Shown: positions 34,644 through 46,884 of the stretch, piece by piece | Layout: every line of letters starts with the position of its first letter | Numbering within the stretch: position 1 is the stretch's first letter | Assembly: GCF_002127325.2 (NCBI RefSeq) | Contig: NC_035448.2 | Coordinates: 60,069,577 to 60,133,576, forward strand | Reading direction: 5' to 3' | Length of the DNA stretch: 64,000 nt | From: Helianthus annuus | Taxonomy: Eukaryota; Streptophyta; Magnoliopsida; Asterales; Asteraceae | Program-made: the position numbers and the translations under genes | The notes under the pieces: model-generated | The model's input: only the letters and a program-made list of their open reading frames with translations | The model's database searches: none | What the model was told of the DNA's origin: nothing

Positions 34644-34971
34644 TGATACGGATCCACCATGTAAACCCGAAGCTGCTCCATTCGAAGATGATCCACTTCC
34701 CGCATACAACCCACGTCTCCACATGCAATCAGTTTAGTTATTAATTTTCATGTTTCGGTTGTTTTCATCATCCTATGTTTCCATGTTTTGTTGCACGTTT
34801 CTTACAATCGGTTTTCATTTCGTGTATCTTAGTACCATTTAGTATTATTCAAAGGAGGTAGAAAATTGGTATAAAAAGTGTCTCGTTCTTTTCTTTGTTT
34901 CTTGGAAGTGTTTGCCTACTAAAAAAGGCTACTATCTTGGATATTGGTTCATCTTGAATCGAACCGTAACA
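34644..34971 (+). repeat. LTR1 of the non-autonomous array
   Basis: 328 bp, from TGATACGGATCC to CGAACCGTAACA. Clearly diverged from LTR2 and LTR3 at scattered sites, so older than the gypsy and inner Athila LTR pairs. Confidence 0.82.
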
Positions 34972-35237
34972 ATTGGTGCTTTCATTCTCGATCTTCATGC
35001 CTCCGCGTACAAGCTTCGAAGAAGGTGTCATGACCTTAGTCGACTAGCTAGTGACCCAACAAGAAGTTATTGCTACTCAACAAACCTCACACACCATGAC
35101 GATGCTTGACACCATGTGGAATTCTCGCGGTACAACAACTCTTGCTCTTTTACGCCCGACTCGTCCTAGAACCTCCACCTCCACTGCCCGCTCAACAACC
35201 ACCCGCGACAACCCTCACCAAAAACGACACGGAAAAC

Positions 35238-36981
35238 TAGGCCTGGCAAATAAAACCCATTTGGGTTTTTTGGGTTATTTTGGGTCATTTTAAAAATGAG
35301 AATGGGTTAGGATGAATTAAGAAATAACTAAGGATGGGTTATATGATATCTATTTAAAATAATTGGGTTATTATGGGTATTACGCAGGGTACATGGATAA
35401 CTCAAAAAAGAGCATCACAGGCAGATTTTTCATCCTATTCGAGTGTTCGTAGATGTTGGCTTCACAAATAATAAAAATTTTAAAAATAATAAAATTTTTC
35501 TAAAAAATCTGAAAAATAAAAAAAATTCTAAAAAATAAAAAATAATAATAAAAATCCAAAAAAATTCTAAAAAATCCAAAAAATAATAAAAAATCAAAAA
35601 AATTCCTAAAAATCAAAGAAATAATAAAAAATCAAAAAAATCCAAAAAATTCAAAAAAATAAAAAAATTCTAAAATATCCAATAAATTCTAAAAAAATAA
35701 AAAAATAATAAAAAATCCAAAAAATTCTAAAAAATCAAAAAAATATTAAAAAAACAAAAAAATTCAAAAAAATCAAAAAAATAGTAAAAAATCAAAAAAA
35801 TTCTAAAAAATATTAAAAAATCAAAAAATTCTAACAAAACAAAAAAATCGAAAATCAAAAAAATTCTAAAAAGTAAAAAAAATCTAAAAAACCAAAAAAA
35901 TAATAAAAAATAAAAAAATAATAAAATTCCAAAAAATTCTAAAAAATTATAAAAAATCAAAAAATTAATAAAAAATCAAAAAAATTTCTAAAAGATCAGA
36001 AAATTCTAAAGAACCAAAAAATTCTAAAAACCAAAAAAAAATAATAAAAATCCAGAAAATTCTAAAAAATTCAAAATCTTATAAAAAATGATAAAATAAA
36101 AAAATTAAAAAAATACAAAAAATTCTAAAAAATCATAAAAATAATAAAAAATCCAAAAAAATTCTAAAAAATTAAAAATACTAAAAAATCTAAGAAAATA
36201 AAAAAAGTATATATAATAATGAAAAATCCAAAAAATTCAAAAAAGGTTTTTAGGATTTTTAAGATTTTTTTATTTATTAGAAGATTTTATGATTTTTTTA
36301 GATTTTTTAGAATTTTTTGGATTTTTGAGAATTTTTTAGTTTTTTTTAGAATTTTTTTAACTTTTTAGAATTTCTTTTATTTTTATTTGTTTTTTTGAAT
36401 TTAAGATTTTTTATAATTTTTTTATTTTTATTATTTTTTGATTTTTTTATTTTTTAGAATTTTTTTTGATTTTTTAGTTTTTTAGATTTTTTTTGATTTT
36501 TTATTATTTTTTTGATTTGTTAATTTTTTTTTGATATTTTTGAATTTTTACATTTTTTAGAATTTTTTGATTTTTTATAATTTTTTATGATTTTAGGAAT
36601 TTTTCTTAGAATTTTTTGGATTTTTTTAATTATTTTTTAATTTTTTGGAATTTTTTTGATTTTTTAGAATTTTTTGATTTTTTTTAGAATTTTTTTGATT
36701 TTTTAGAATTTTTTTGATTTTTTTTGGATTTTTTAATTATTTTTTTGATTTTTTAGAATTTTTTTTTATTTTTTAGAATTTTTTATTATTTTTTATATAT
36801 TTTTTTATTTTTTAGAATTTTTTATCATGCCCAAATACATCTTGACAAAAAAACTCATCTTGACCTATACCCATTATAACCCATTTCTTACTAAACTCAT
36901 CCTAACCCAAACCCATTCTAACCCATACCCATCCTAACCCATTACCCAAACCTACCCAACCCACCCATTTTGCCACTCCTA
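35238..36981. mobile_element. hAT-type foldback element with A-rich and T-rich arms
   Basis: The termini are TAGGCCTGGCAAAT and, reverse-complemented, TAGGAGTGGCAAAA. An exact 8-bp duplication CGGAAAAC flanks it (35230-35237 and 36982-36989), and the empty site is seen in internal 2 near 38175. Inside the GGGTTA-type subterminal parts, the left ~800 nt is made of AAAAATTCTAAAAAATC phrases and the right ~600 nt of TTTTTAGAATTTTTTGA phrases. The two halves are imperfect inverses and could fold into a long hairpin. No transposase. Confidence 0.8.
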
Positions 36982-37320
36982 CGGAAAACTCACATCCACC
37001 ACCGCTGGCACCGCCGGCACTACCGCTACCACCACCAAACCACGCACCAGGACCAAAACTGCCACTAACATTGGCGCCGTCCCTTGACCCACTTGAACCG
37101 TTCACACAACCACATACTTGCTCTACTAATGGCACTTCACAGTTAGTTTAATGGGTGTTATGGTCATCCTTGATTCTGCCAATGTTCATCAGAAGCATTT
37201 TCTCAATGACCATGCTTCACATGGAAGAGGTGCTTATCCATATCCAACCTACGGCCTCCAAGTGGTTCATTCTCTACTACCTGGGTCCACGCAAGTAGCG
37301 ACCCCATGGGATTACATAAC

Positions 37321-37357
37321 GTCCTTGAGGACAAGGACATTTTGAAGGGCGAGGTAT
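37321..37357 (+). promoter_or_regulatory. Hairpin plus purine tract before LTR2
   Basis: GTCCTTG-AGGA-CAAGGAC (37321-37338) is a perfect 7-bp stem with a 4-nt loop. Nineteen nucleotides including GAAGGGCGAGG separate it from the LTR. Confidence 0.7.
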
Positions 37358-37899
37358 TGATACAGATCCACCATGTAAACCCGAAGCTACTCCACCCGAA
37401 GATGATCCACTTCCTCCATACAACCCACGTCTCCACATGCAATTAGTTTAGTTATTAACTTTTCATGTTTCAGTTGTTTGCATACATCCCATGTTTCCAT
37501 GCTTTGCTACACGTTCCTTACAATCAATTTTCATTTCATGTACTTAAGTACCATTTAGTATTAATAAAAAAAAAAAAGGTTAATTTGCACGGTAACCCCG
37601 ACCGCGGAGGGGATCTCCCCTCCCAGTTCACTACCCGACAAAGATCCCTGGCATAAAATATCCTCTGATCGTACTCGAGTGGGATCGAACCCGAGACCTC
37701 TCCAAATGAGGGTCCCCGAGAGACTTTAGCAAGGATGTCGGTGGCCACTTGAGCTAGCCCAAGTGGTTATTTAGTATTAATCAAAGGAAGTAGAAAATTG
37801 GTATAAAAAGTGTCTCGTTCTTTTCTTTGTTTCCTGGGAGTGTTTGCCTACTAAAAAGGCTACTATCTTGGATGGTTCGTCTTGAATCGAACCGTAACA
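37358..37899 (+). repeat. LTR2 of the array, enlarged by a SINE
   Basis: 542 bp, or 326 bp without the SINE and its duplicated target. It serves as 3' LTR of the first and 5' LTR of the second unit. Confidence 0.82.
37566..37768 (-). mobile_element. tRNA-derived SINE inserted in LTR2
   Basis: On the minus strand it starts AACCACTTGGGCTAGC, has an A box (TAGCTCAAGTGG) and a B box (GGTTCGATCCC) about 40 nt apart, and ends in a run of T. A 13-bp duplication ATTTAGTATTAAT flanks it (37553-37565 and 37769-37781). LTR1 and LTR3 show the empty site. A T-run tail is known from Au-like plant SINEs; the family assignment is inference. Confidence 0.85.
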
Positions 37900-37925
37900 A
37901 TTGGTGCTTTCATTCTCAATCATCA

Positions 37926-38340
37926 TGCCTCCACGTACAAGCTTCGAAAAAGGCGTCACGACCTTAGTCGACTAGTCGACCGGCTAGTGACCCAACAAGA
38001 AGCTATTGCCGCCCAACAAGCCTCAAACACCATGTCGATGCTTGACACCATGTTGAGTTTTCTCGCGGTACAAAAACAGCAACTCTTGCTTTTTTATGCC
38101 TGACTCGGCCTAAAACCTCCACCTCCACTGCTCGCTCAACCACCACCCGTGACAACCCTCACCAAAAACAACACGGAAAACTCACATCTACCACCGCCGG
38201 CACCGCCACTACCACCACCAACACCAAACCACCCAATGGTACCAAAACCGCCACTAACATCAGCGCCGTCCCTTGACCCACCCATTAAACCATTCACACA
38301 ACCACATACTTGCTCTACTAATGGCACTTCACAGTTAGTT
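37926..38340 (+). pseudogene. gag-like remnant in internal 2
   Basis: An ATG at 37926 opens PPRTSFEKGVTTL and soon meets a stop. Another frame reads LVTQQEAIAAQQASNTM, and a third a Pro-rich tract (38149-38340, PPPAPPLPPPTP). A parallel but more broken copy is at 34997-35230 and 36982-37145 around the hAT insertion. The start looks like the N terminus of a plant gypsy gag. No zinc knuckle or pol is present. Confidence 0.5.
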
Positions 38341-38557
38341 TAATGGGTGCTATGGTCACCCTCGATCCTGCTAATGTTCATCAGAAGCATTTTCTCAATG
38401 ACCATACTTCACATGGAAGGGGTGCTTATCTATATCCAACCTACGGCCTCCAAGTGGTACAAGTTCTATTGCCCAGGTCTGATGGACCATTGCTAAAGAC
38501 ACCAAGCTACGGTGTAGCTGGACGACGCAAGTGGCGACCCCATGGGATTACATATCA

Positions 38558-38593
38558 TCCTTGAGGACAAGGACATTTTGAAGGGAAAGGTAT
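38558..38593 (+). promoter_or_regulatory. Hairpin plus purine tract before LTR3
   Basis: TCCTTG-AGGA-CAAGGA (38558-38573) is a 6-bp stem with an AGGA loop, 20 nt before the LTR. The purine tract is GAAGGGAAAGG. Confidence 0.7.
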
Positions 38594-38919
38594 TGATACG
38601 GATCCACCATGTAAACCCGAAGTTGCTCCACCCGAAGATGATCCACTTCCCGCATATAACCCACGTCTCCACATGCAATTAGTGTAGTTATTAACTTTCA
38701 TGTTTCAGTTGTTTTCATTCATCCCATGTTTCCATGTTTTGCTACACGTTCCTTACAATTAGTTTTCATTTCAAATATTTAAGTACCATTTAGTATTAAT
38801 CAAAGGAGGTAGAAAATTGGCATAAAATGTCTTCGTTCTTTTCTTGGTTTATTGGGAGTGTTTGCCTACTAAAAAGCTACTATCTTGAAGACGGGTTCAT
38901 CTCGAATCGAACCATTACA
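38594..38919 (+). repeat. LTR3 of the array
   Basis: 326 bp, with the uninterrupted TTTAGTATTAATC site that in LTR2 is split by the SINE. Confidence 0.82.
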
Positions 38920-39090
38920 GTATATATGTATTATTTATTTGTGAAACACTATATAAAAGTATAAAACAATATATAATTGTAAGATTGATCATAAATTCAT
39001 AACAGAGTAAAATATTGAAGAATTTGATGTTCACGTTTAAAACTAATGAAAAAAAATCCTTTTAGAGTCACCAAGTCTATCTAGGAGATC

Positions 39091-39230
39091 TTGATCAGTT
39101 TCCATTCTTGATTTTTTTAAAGGTTAAAATAACTAGCTTGGTCATAACATTTTTCATACTTTGACCGGTTTCCATTCTTGACTTTTTAAAGGTTAAAACA
39201 ACTAGCCTGGTCATAACCTTTTTCATACTT
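39091..39230. repeat. 70-bp tandem duplication
   Basis: Units start at 39091 (TTGATCAGTTTCC) and 39161 (TTGACCGGTTTCC) and share the phrase GGTTAAAAYAACTAGC. It lies in otherwise featureless DNA between the LTR array and the outer Athila LTR (38920-39930). Confidence 0.85.
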
Positions 39231-39929
39231 TATTTTTTTTTTTAAATTACATTAGAAAAACAAACGTATTATTATATTTAACTTGTATAGTATTGCTATA
39301 ACATTTTAATTAAAACATCATTTTTAAGATGGTACATGATTGCATACTATAACCTAATTATGTAATATGGCTTATTTTCATAATAATTATAATCTTACGT
39401 GATTACGTACACCTGGTACGTGATTAGGTATGAACGATTATGCCTCTCGCCTAAAGTACAGATGTCATAGTTGGTGGCTTCCTACACTTCGCACGTTTTG
39501 AACCCTATCTATAGAAACTACACACACACACGTTGTCATACCCCAGCTGATGGCAGAATCATCAGAGTGAGAAGAACAATATTGTTCAAAACATCATAAC
39601 GTACCAAATTGTGACAATAATTTTAATAATCAAAATTTCATTTCGCTCATAACTTTGAGGGATACATTGTTTCAAAAGAAATTACAACAACTCGGAAAGT
39701 AACAAGACGAAACATAAAAGGAATACATCAATAAAATTGGTGCGTTTCTAAATCCATGTAAGTGTAGTATCAGGTGACTGAAGATTATCAATGCCACACA
39801 AAACTGATAGCAATAGTGAAGGGGAAGTCTGTAAGTGCAGTTCCTGTCGAGTAATTGTGGCTTTATGATGTGCTAAAAGTAGTTTAATAAAAATAACTAA
39901 AATTAATCTAATCTTGTCACAACGTAATA

Positions 39930-41538
39930 CTCTAGACGCTCTAAACTCGACTAAACTACTAACCGGCAAGTGAACCGATCGACTCTAGTAAAGTAAGTCT
40001 GGATATCGAACCCACGAGACTCTAATTAATTACGTTGACGACTCTATTTAAACTGACACTGACACGACACTTAACTGTTTTTATGTTTGGGGCGGGGGGG
40101 GGGGGGGGGTTTCTAAATAATCCTAAAAATTGCAATTAAATTAAATATATTAACTAACACGAACTAACTTTGGACTTTTACTTATATGGTGAAGACACTA
40201 CCTAGACTGGAATCCTGGTTTGCTTTTAGTAACGATTTTTATTAAGATATTAATTATTATGGAATCGGGATCTTAAAATCCTAAACCATTCGAGATACCG
40301 AACAAGACCCTCAACCCTTCTCAAGAGACACTTATGGCACCCTAGAGGCTGTTACGCACACTGGTTGGTTAGACTCCCTCACAGGACATCTAATGGGTTT
40401 ACGAAAGTACCCTAACAAGATTCACTCCCTCACAGGACCTAAACCTAGGGTAAACTTGGTTTCTTGATTAGACTTGTTAGACAGCAGTCAAAAGGGTTAC
40501 TCCCTACGAAGCTCCTACCTTGCGATTTAATGACTTAGACCTAACAATAATCTCGCACCTCACAACTATTGAGAACTAGTAGAACACTTAATTTATTTGA
40601 TTACCGAATATTACTTCTAAGGTATATTGCGCAATTTAACCCTAAAGATTAAAGATTTATTGCGTGATATAGACACTCACCAAAATCTAAAACCTAACAC
40701 GACTCTATTATGTGATAAAGACCGTCACCAAGAATCATGCGAAACAACAAACAATTTTCAAACAACTTTAAGCATGCATATACATCTAATCAATAGACAA
40801 GTCGCCTACAATTCATAAACAATCCATTATAAAAAACGAAACTTTAGTAAATCATTCATCCAAGTCTATGTAGTTTAAACAAATTAGCCGATCAAAGTCA
40901 TCGAAAACATTAAAGACAAAGTAATTTCAAACAAACGAAACATAGTCAAAGTAAGAAACATAGGTAAAAGACACCCGAATTGCAAAACCGCGACAAGGTT
41001 GACTTCCTAGGCTTCAAATCTTCAACCGAGAGCTCCGAGCACTCGAAAATGCTTGCAAAGATACCGAAAATTCGTCCAAAGAAATGATGGTTCATAAGTT
41101 CTGGCTGTTTGAAGCTAATGATCAATAAATACGTAAACCCTAATCGTGCAGCGAAGATGTGCCAACAAACAACCCCGTAGCGTCGCGCGACGGGAAAATC
41201 CATTCGTGGTCGCGTGACGCCACACCTTGAAATTCCAGAAATTGTTATTTAATTCATCGCGTCACGTAACGGTAAAGCCAAGTCATGGTCGCCCCACGCG
41301 ACAGCCCCTTTTCTTCAGAATTCCTGGATTTCCGTTCCCGTTTAGCCAGAGCTCGACCCGGTTCTCGTTCTAACCATTTTTCCAGCAGATTTTAACACGT
41401 TTTTATCACTTTTCAGCTAATGAGACCTGGAAACATAAGAACTAATCAAAGTAATGAATTCTAACTAAAAATCAAACAAACGAATACGAAAACTATACAA
41501 ACTATACACGATAAATGGATGTACTTTATAATACATCA
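39930..41538 (-). mobile_element. 3' LTR of the outer Athila-like element (inner end approximate)
   Basis: On the minus strand the LTR begins TGATGTATTATAAAG at 41538, directly after a purine tract GTGTGGGGATA. It carries CpG-rich palindromic patches (41170-41330), an intron-like TTTCCAG/GT step, and near its end the Athila-type phrase GTGGGTTCGATATCC. A G16 run lies at 40094-40109. The far end near 39930 is uncertain because no target duplication or paired LTR is in the window. Confidence 0.55.
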
Positions 41539-42850
41539 AATATCCCCACACTTACTCTTTTTTCGTCCCTGAAAAAGAATTATGCAAACGGAATCAGAAT
41601 CAGAATCAGATAAATGCTCGGGATCAAAAAGCTAGATTACTTATTAAAATTAAAACCCGTGTTAACCACGATTGCAAGTATATGTGTCCTCTTAAATCCA
41701 AACCCGGTTCCAAGCCCTTATCATGTAATTTTAGTTCAAGTTCGGTTAATTCACCTAGGGTCTCACACTAGAATCAGCCGTTTCACCTAATCTCGCCTCA
41801 AGCTTATAGAACAAAAGGAACAATCACTGGACTATTTCCTAATTGTTTTATACCAAGATCAAGAGAATTTAACATCAAATTTTTATCTCTTTTTTTTCTT
41901 TTTCTTTTGAGCTTTTAGACTATGCATACCTAACCCAGAGGCTGTCTCAACCAGAGTCACCATCCCCGAGAGCGACAACATAGGCGTCGGTATTTTTGCC
42001 CTTTTCTTTTTAATAATCCCAGAGGCAATCTAAGTCAGAGTCAACATCCCCAACGAAGATTACACAGGCCTTGTTTTTTTATTCGGTCTAGTTCTTTTTA
42101 TTGCATTTTTTTATTTGATAAAAAATTCTAATAATCTTAGCTTATAACGGCATTCCTTATACTATTTTGGCTGTTTCGGCTTCCCTACCTTTCCTAGATG
42201 AGAACCCACTAGCAAACTAACAATTAGGTATATTTAGCTCAAAGGAACCTAAAACCGGGCCAAGCCTACTCACACATCCCAAATTAGACACATGCTTAAC
42301 TTTTTATTCTCATATTATTATTATTTGAAACCCAAACAAAAACTTATTTTTCTATCATTTTTCGTTTTTATTTTGCCAACTTCTTAAAACGAGAGACATT
42401 TTCAATTTTTTTTCAATTTTTTAACGACTCAACAAGCTAAATTAACGAAACTAAAACTACGACTCACATGTTCCATCCCCAAACTTCAAAATTTGCATTG
42501 TCCCTAATGCAAGGATGAAAACATGACCCAACTACCTAAACTACCTAAATTACCACTAAAATAAATAAACTAAATAACAAATAAAATATACAAAAATATA
42601 CAAGTGGAAAATGACTAGCTGATATGTGAGACTGTCAATGTGCCAGTCAATTCCACATACGCCCTCCAATCCGAACGCACTCAGCAAACAATTCCTAAAT
42701 CTCACACGCGAACGGAAGCGGCAACCAACAACAAACCTATCAACAAGCAGAACCAAACATACCAAATCTATTATATATAACAATAAGTGCATCAAGTTCA
42801 AACATCACAACAACCATCCCTGCCCCACCAACCAGTTTAACGTAGTTAGA
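41539..42850 (-). other. 3' untranslated region of the outer Athila-like element
   Basis: Non-coding on both strands. On the minus strand it holds two hairpin-plus-purine modules. TTGCATT-AGGGAC-AATGCAA (42493-42512) is followed by TTTGGGGATGG. TTTTTC-AGGGAC-GAAAAA (41559-41576) lies 20 nt before the LTR. Small frames here have no domain. Confidence 0.6.
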
Positions 42851-44470
42851 ATATGAGTACAGACCAAAAGATAAGGATAAAAACAACATAAAATATAAAA
42901 ACAAAAGATACTTCATTCGGCTCCTGCTGTATCCTCATCATCCCCACACTACTCGTCAATGCTCTCCTCATCCTCTTCATCGCCTCCACCAGCACCAGAA
43001 CTACCTTGCCCAAAAACCGTAAACGGGCGATGCGGATCCCAAGAACCAAACTATCCTGAGCCGTATCCAGCAAACTGGCTCGAACCTCCTGCACTACTCG
43101 ATCCGAACTGACTCGTCTGTGTATATGGCTGGAAGAAATCAGGAACACCTATGCTCATCTGCTGCATCATGTATCTCAAAGCATTCTCCTGTCTCTCTTA
43201 CCCAGTCTGAATCACCTGCTTGACCTCCCCAAACTGTTGAGACGCCCAGTCATGCATCTCCCAGAATCCCTGATCCATACGAGTGTATAACGACTCCAAA
43301 GTGAGTGGCTCTAGGGGTGGCTGTCTACGGGGGTACTGAGGTGCTGGCCTCTTGTGCCTCTGTCTAGGCCGCTGTCTATGAGTCGGCTCAATCTGAATCA
43401 TAACATTCGCAGCCGGATGTTTCTCGGGTGGCTGGACCTGAACCCCCTGTCTAACATTCTCCCATGTAATCGGCTCAGTGTAAGTGACAATACTAGCAGC
43501 CTGTAACTCCTTCATCCCAAAAATAACTGTCATAGGCCCCTTGTGATAAAACTGATCGTTGTATTTATCAAAGACGCCCAAGTTTAAAGCAAGACGAGTG
43601 ATATACGGGCCCATATCCAGAGCAGCCCGCGGACCCCCACGACGAACCCTACTAAATAACCAGGCTAACACGCTCGCCAAGTTCATATCCCGATTTTCCA
43701 CCCGACACATCAAAATAAATATATCAGTTCAATTCGCCTTGTTCTCCCCCGACTTCCGGCCAACTAAGGTAGTAGAAAGTATCTTCAAAATGTACCGATA
43801 AACCGGGTCACGAACCGAGGTGATAAGGTTCGTGGTAGTGAACGGGTGATCCGAAATAGTCGACCAAAACTGGGCCAATTCAGCCGGACCCACACTAACA
43901 TCCCTAGGGGTCGAATATGCTCCCCTCAAACTCGTAGAAAAGCAGGCGACTGCGTCTCCTCAAGCGTATAGAAACCCGACGCCACCGTAAATCGAGCCAT
44001 ATCCATCTCGAAAACCGTTTTCCCCACACTAAAGGGACACTGCATTGTATTGAGCAAAAGCACCCTCTTTATGCTTGAAGGTGCTGTGGAACTCCAACAC
44101 TAATTCTTCATATTGGTCCCAAACACAATTCATCATATCCCTCAACTTCGGCCCCAAAATTTTCCCAACCTGCTGACGCAAACCTAAACTCTCTAACCAC
44201 TCCCAATCCATAATCCGATGCTCGAGGAACTCGGTGTTCCTCAATTTATCATACTTTTCCCATTCTTTCGTATCTATCTCAAACTGCAGCAATGGATGAT
44301 CAACCCTATCGTTTATCTTGCTAATCGGAATCCTTTCACTCGTGTGATACTTAATTTTTCTGCCTCGGGGATTCGGATTATCAACCTGTAAACTCGGGTC
44401 CCCTCACGGACGTTGATTCGGTCCTCTTTTCCGTGGGCGTTCCCCAGCACTACTTCCTTCTCTAGACATG
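42850..44470 (-). pseudogene. ATHILA ORF-1-type (env-like) reading frame of the outer element, degraded
   Basis: Frames 44292-44029 and 43713-43198 with flanking pieces form one broken gene. The first part reads LRNTEFLEHRIMDWEWLESL and LVLEFHSTFKHKEGAFAQYN, the conserved start of the ATHILA ORF-1 family. The second has ALDMGPYITRLALNLGVF and a basic Pro/Arg-rich tail (HRQRPRQRHKRPAPQ). Stops and frameshifts separate the pieces. In Athila elements this ORF lies between pol and the 3' LTR. Its function is not settled, and the env-like label rests on position. Confidence 0.7.
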
Positions 44471-46081
44471 TCTGCATAAAATGTTTTAACAAAGACAAAA
44501 CAGGCAAACAATTAGTGATCACAAACTATTTTTGGTATTTTTAATTTTTTTAATTTTTGAAATTTTTTTCTAAAAATTAGAAATAACCGTATAGCATTTC
44601 ATTCGCGGTTAATTCTGAAAATCAAGTTGAAATAAAATGTGGGTTAACGTTTTACAATTGCATAAGTAATGAATGAACTCGCCCGAATAGCATTTCATCG
44701 CGAGCTTAATAAAACTTGTACGTGCATAAGTAAACCCAAGACCGAACTACACTAATCTAAAAATGACACACTAACTATGACTCAATGTACACTACCCCCT
44801 CCCGGCACTTTAATTGTCCCAACTAAAACCAAGTGCCTACCAAAACGAACATTAAGTCCAACCCTGCGTAAAGTCAGCAGCTTTTTATGTCCAAAAACAT
44901 ATTTTAACTTGAAAAATTCCGCCTAATGAAAGGAGGTTTTAATCCGGTTAAAGTGTCCGATGTTAAAAACGCAAGATTAGAGCTTTAATTCACATATAGC
45001 AATGTATCAATCAATAATTCTCAATTCAATGTTCAATACCCTAAACCAAACCATCCGCACCCTGTAAAGACACTAAACAAGCTATACTAAACGCGACTCA
45101 AACTGGACCCGAAAATTAAATGACACTACGCTCAAACCAAGACTCAAACTAGACTCTAGGCAAGTATTATAAAGAGTATAAGCACGGAAACATACCAGAT
45201 TCGTGATGAATAGACAAGAAAATTGAAACTTTAAGTGGTGACGGCGAGTTCCCAATACGAGCGATTCAGTGGATTAAATGGTCAAACTGATGGTGGGTTT
45301 TGTTCGGGAAGTGATTTGTGTCAAGTGGGTGAAAAAATGGGTGAAGATTGGTGGTGATTTGGTGTTAGAATGGTGGTAAAATGGTTGTGTTCGGCTGGTT
45401 ATGCGTATGGTAGGGTTTTGGTGAAATGGGGAAGAAAGGAGACCTGATACATTTTAATTCGTATTAAACGAGGTCGTCTCACACGACTATAGGTGTATTT
45501 GGTCATCGCGTCACGCTAGGCATGGGGCCAGGAAAGGTTCAGTTCACATAAAGCCTTCGAAATACGCGATGTTTAAAAGTCATTGATGTCGCACGACGCG
45601 ACCCCCTTAGGGGTCATCAGATTTTGAACCGATCCATCGCGTAACACGACGATGAGTGGGTTTTGCTGTGGCGTGACTCTACACCCCATTTTCAATAGAA
45701 AGTTTCAAAATTTTCAGCTTTCATGCCTTATAAAATTTTCAAGTTGTTACCCAAGCTTCCCAAAACTCACCCCAAATATTTTCTAACACTGGGACTTACC
45801 TGGAATGCCGTTTTCTCTTCAATTCTCGATCCTCGACGGTAATGATTCCTGCAAAATACTCAAACACACAAAACAAAGACACGAAAAACTACGAAGAGTT
45901 ATCGTTAACTACGAAATAACTCAAATAACGACTCGAGACAAACAGTACAAACTCTACACTTGAGAATGCTTTCAAGACTCTAAACGGTGGTGTTCGGTAG
46001 GTCTTCGAGAGGAGTTTCCTCCTTCTCGGTGGTGTCGATCAGCCCTCCTAAGTAATGCTTCAACCTATGGCCATTCACTTT
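44471..46081 (-). other. pol to ORF-1 spacer of the outer Athila-like element
   Basis: Non-coding. On the minus strand 45690-45480 carries CpG-rich short palindromic patches (GCGTCACGC, CGCACGACGCGAC) like those in this element's LTR. Downstream parts look like a transcript leader with possible splice signals. Confidence 0.5.
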
Positions 46082-46884
46082 CTAAGAGCATCCGGCGGCT
46101 TCATTTAATAACTCGATGGCACCATACAGAAATACCTCCTTCACGACGTACGACCCTACCCATTTGGATTTCAATTTACCGGGAAACAACTTAAACCTCG
46201 AATTATAAAGAAGAACTTTATCACCGGTTTTAAACTCCTTTAACCCTTTAATCCTCCTATCATGCAACGCCTTCGTTTTCTCCTTAATACTCCATGAACA
46301 CTCATACGCCGCATCTCTAAGAGCTTCCAACTCATGAATTTGGAAGAACCTTTTCCTAGCCGCTTCGGTAAGATCTAAGTTTACGGTTTTAAGAGCCCAA
46401 AGCGCTCGGTGCTCCAATTCTACCGAAGATGGCACGCTTTGCCATAGACAATCATGAATGGAGTGGTCCCTAAAGGTGTTTTGTAGGCGGTAAAAATGCC
46501 CACAAAGCATCATCAAGCTTATCCAACCAATCTTTTCGACTTTTTCCTACCGTTTTCTCTAGAATCCTTTTCACTCCTCGATTCGCGTTCTCAACTTGAC
46601 CGTTTGTTTGAGGATGGTACGCGGTGGACAAACGATGTGTAACTCCATAACGGTCTAATGCCTTTTCCATCACGACATTGCAAAAGTGAGGTCCTCGGTC
46701 ATTAATAATGGCTTTTTGTGTACCGAAACGTGTGAACAACTTCTTAAGGAATCTCACCACCAATCGGGCATCATTTGTAGGCAAAGATTAAGCTTCAACC
46801 CACTTTGAAATGTAATCGATTGCCATTAGGATGTACCTATTCCCACTGGAGGAGGGGAAAGGTCTCATGAAGTCGATGCCCCAC
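46082..46884 (-). pseudogene. Integrase C-terminal half of the outer Athila-like pol
   Basis: On the minus strand it starts in [20 protein letters not shown] and continues with VEA, then a stop, [34 protein letters not shown], a frameshift near 46490, and the GDKVLLYNSRFKLFPGKLKS core. The upstream half of the same domain is at 61380-62415, so the two halves were split by the inner Athila insertion between W and GIDF. Several stops make it inactive. Confidence 0.88.

Larger units (their letters stand above)
34644..38919 (+). mobile_element. Tandem array of two non-autonomous LTR elements sharing the middle LTR
   Basis: The order is LTR1 (34644-34971), internal 1 (34972-37357), LTR2 (37358-37899), internal 2 (37900-38593), LTR3 (38594-38919). 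LTRs begin TGATACRGATCCACC and end in TAACA or TTACA. Each internal region starts ATTGGTGCTTTCATTC, the phrase that follows the 5' LTR of many plant gypsy elements, and ends with a hairpin plus purine tract before the next LTR. Only a short gag-like remnant is coded, so the elements are TRIM- or LARD-like. The outer flanks ATATA (34639-34643) and GTATA (38920-38924) may be a decayed 5-bp duplication. Confidence 0.8.

Noticed and set aside
35727..35960. Phe/Leu-rich frame in the A-rich block
   Set aside because: It is the translation of TTTTTAGAATTTTT-type simple sequence; there is no gene structure.
40094..40109. G16 run as a possible G-quadruplex regulatory element
   Set aside because: It lies in a decayed LTR, its length is unreliable in assemblies, and nothing links it to regulation.
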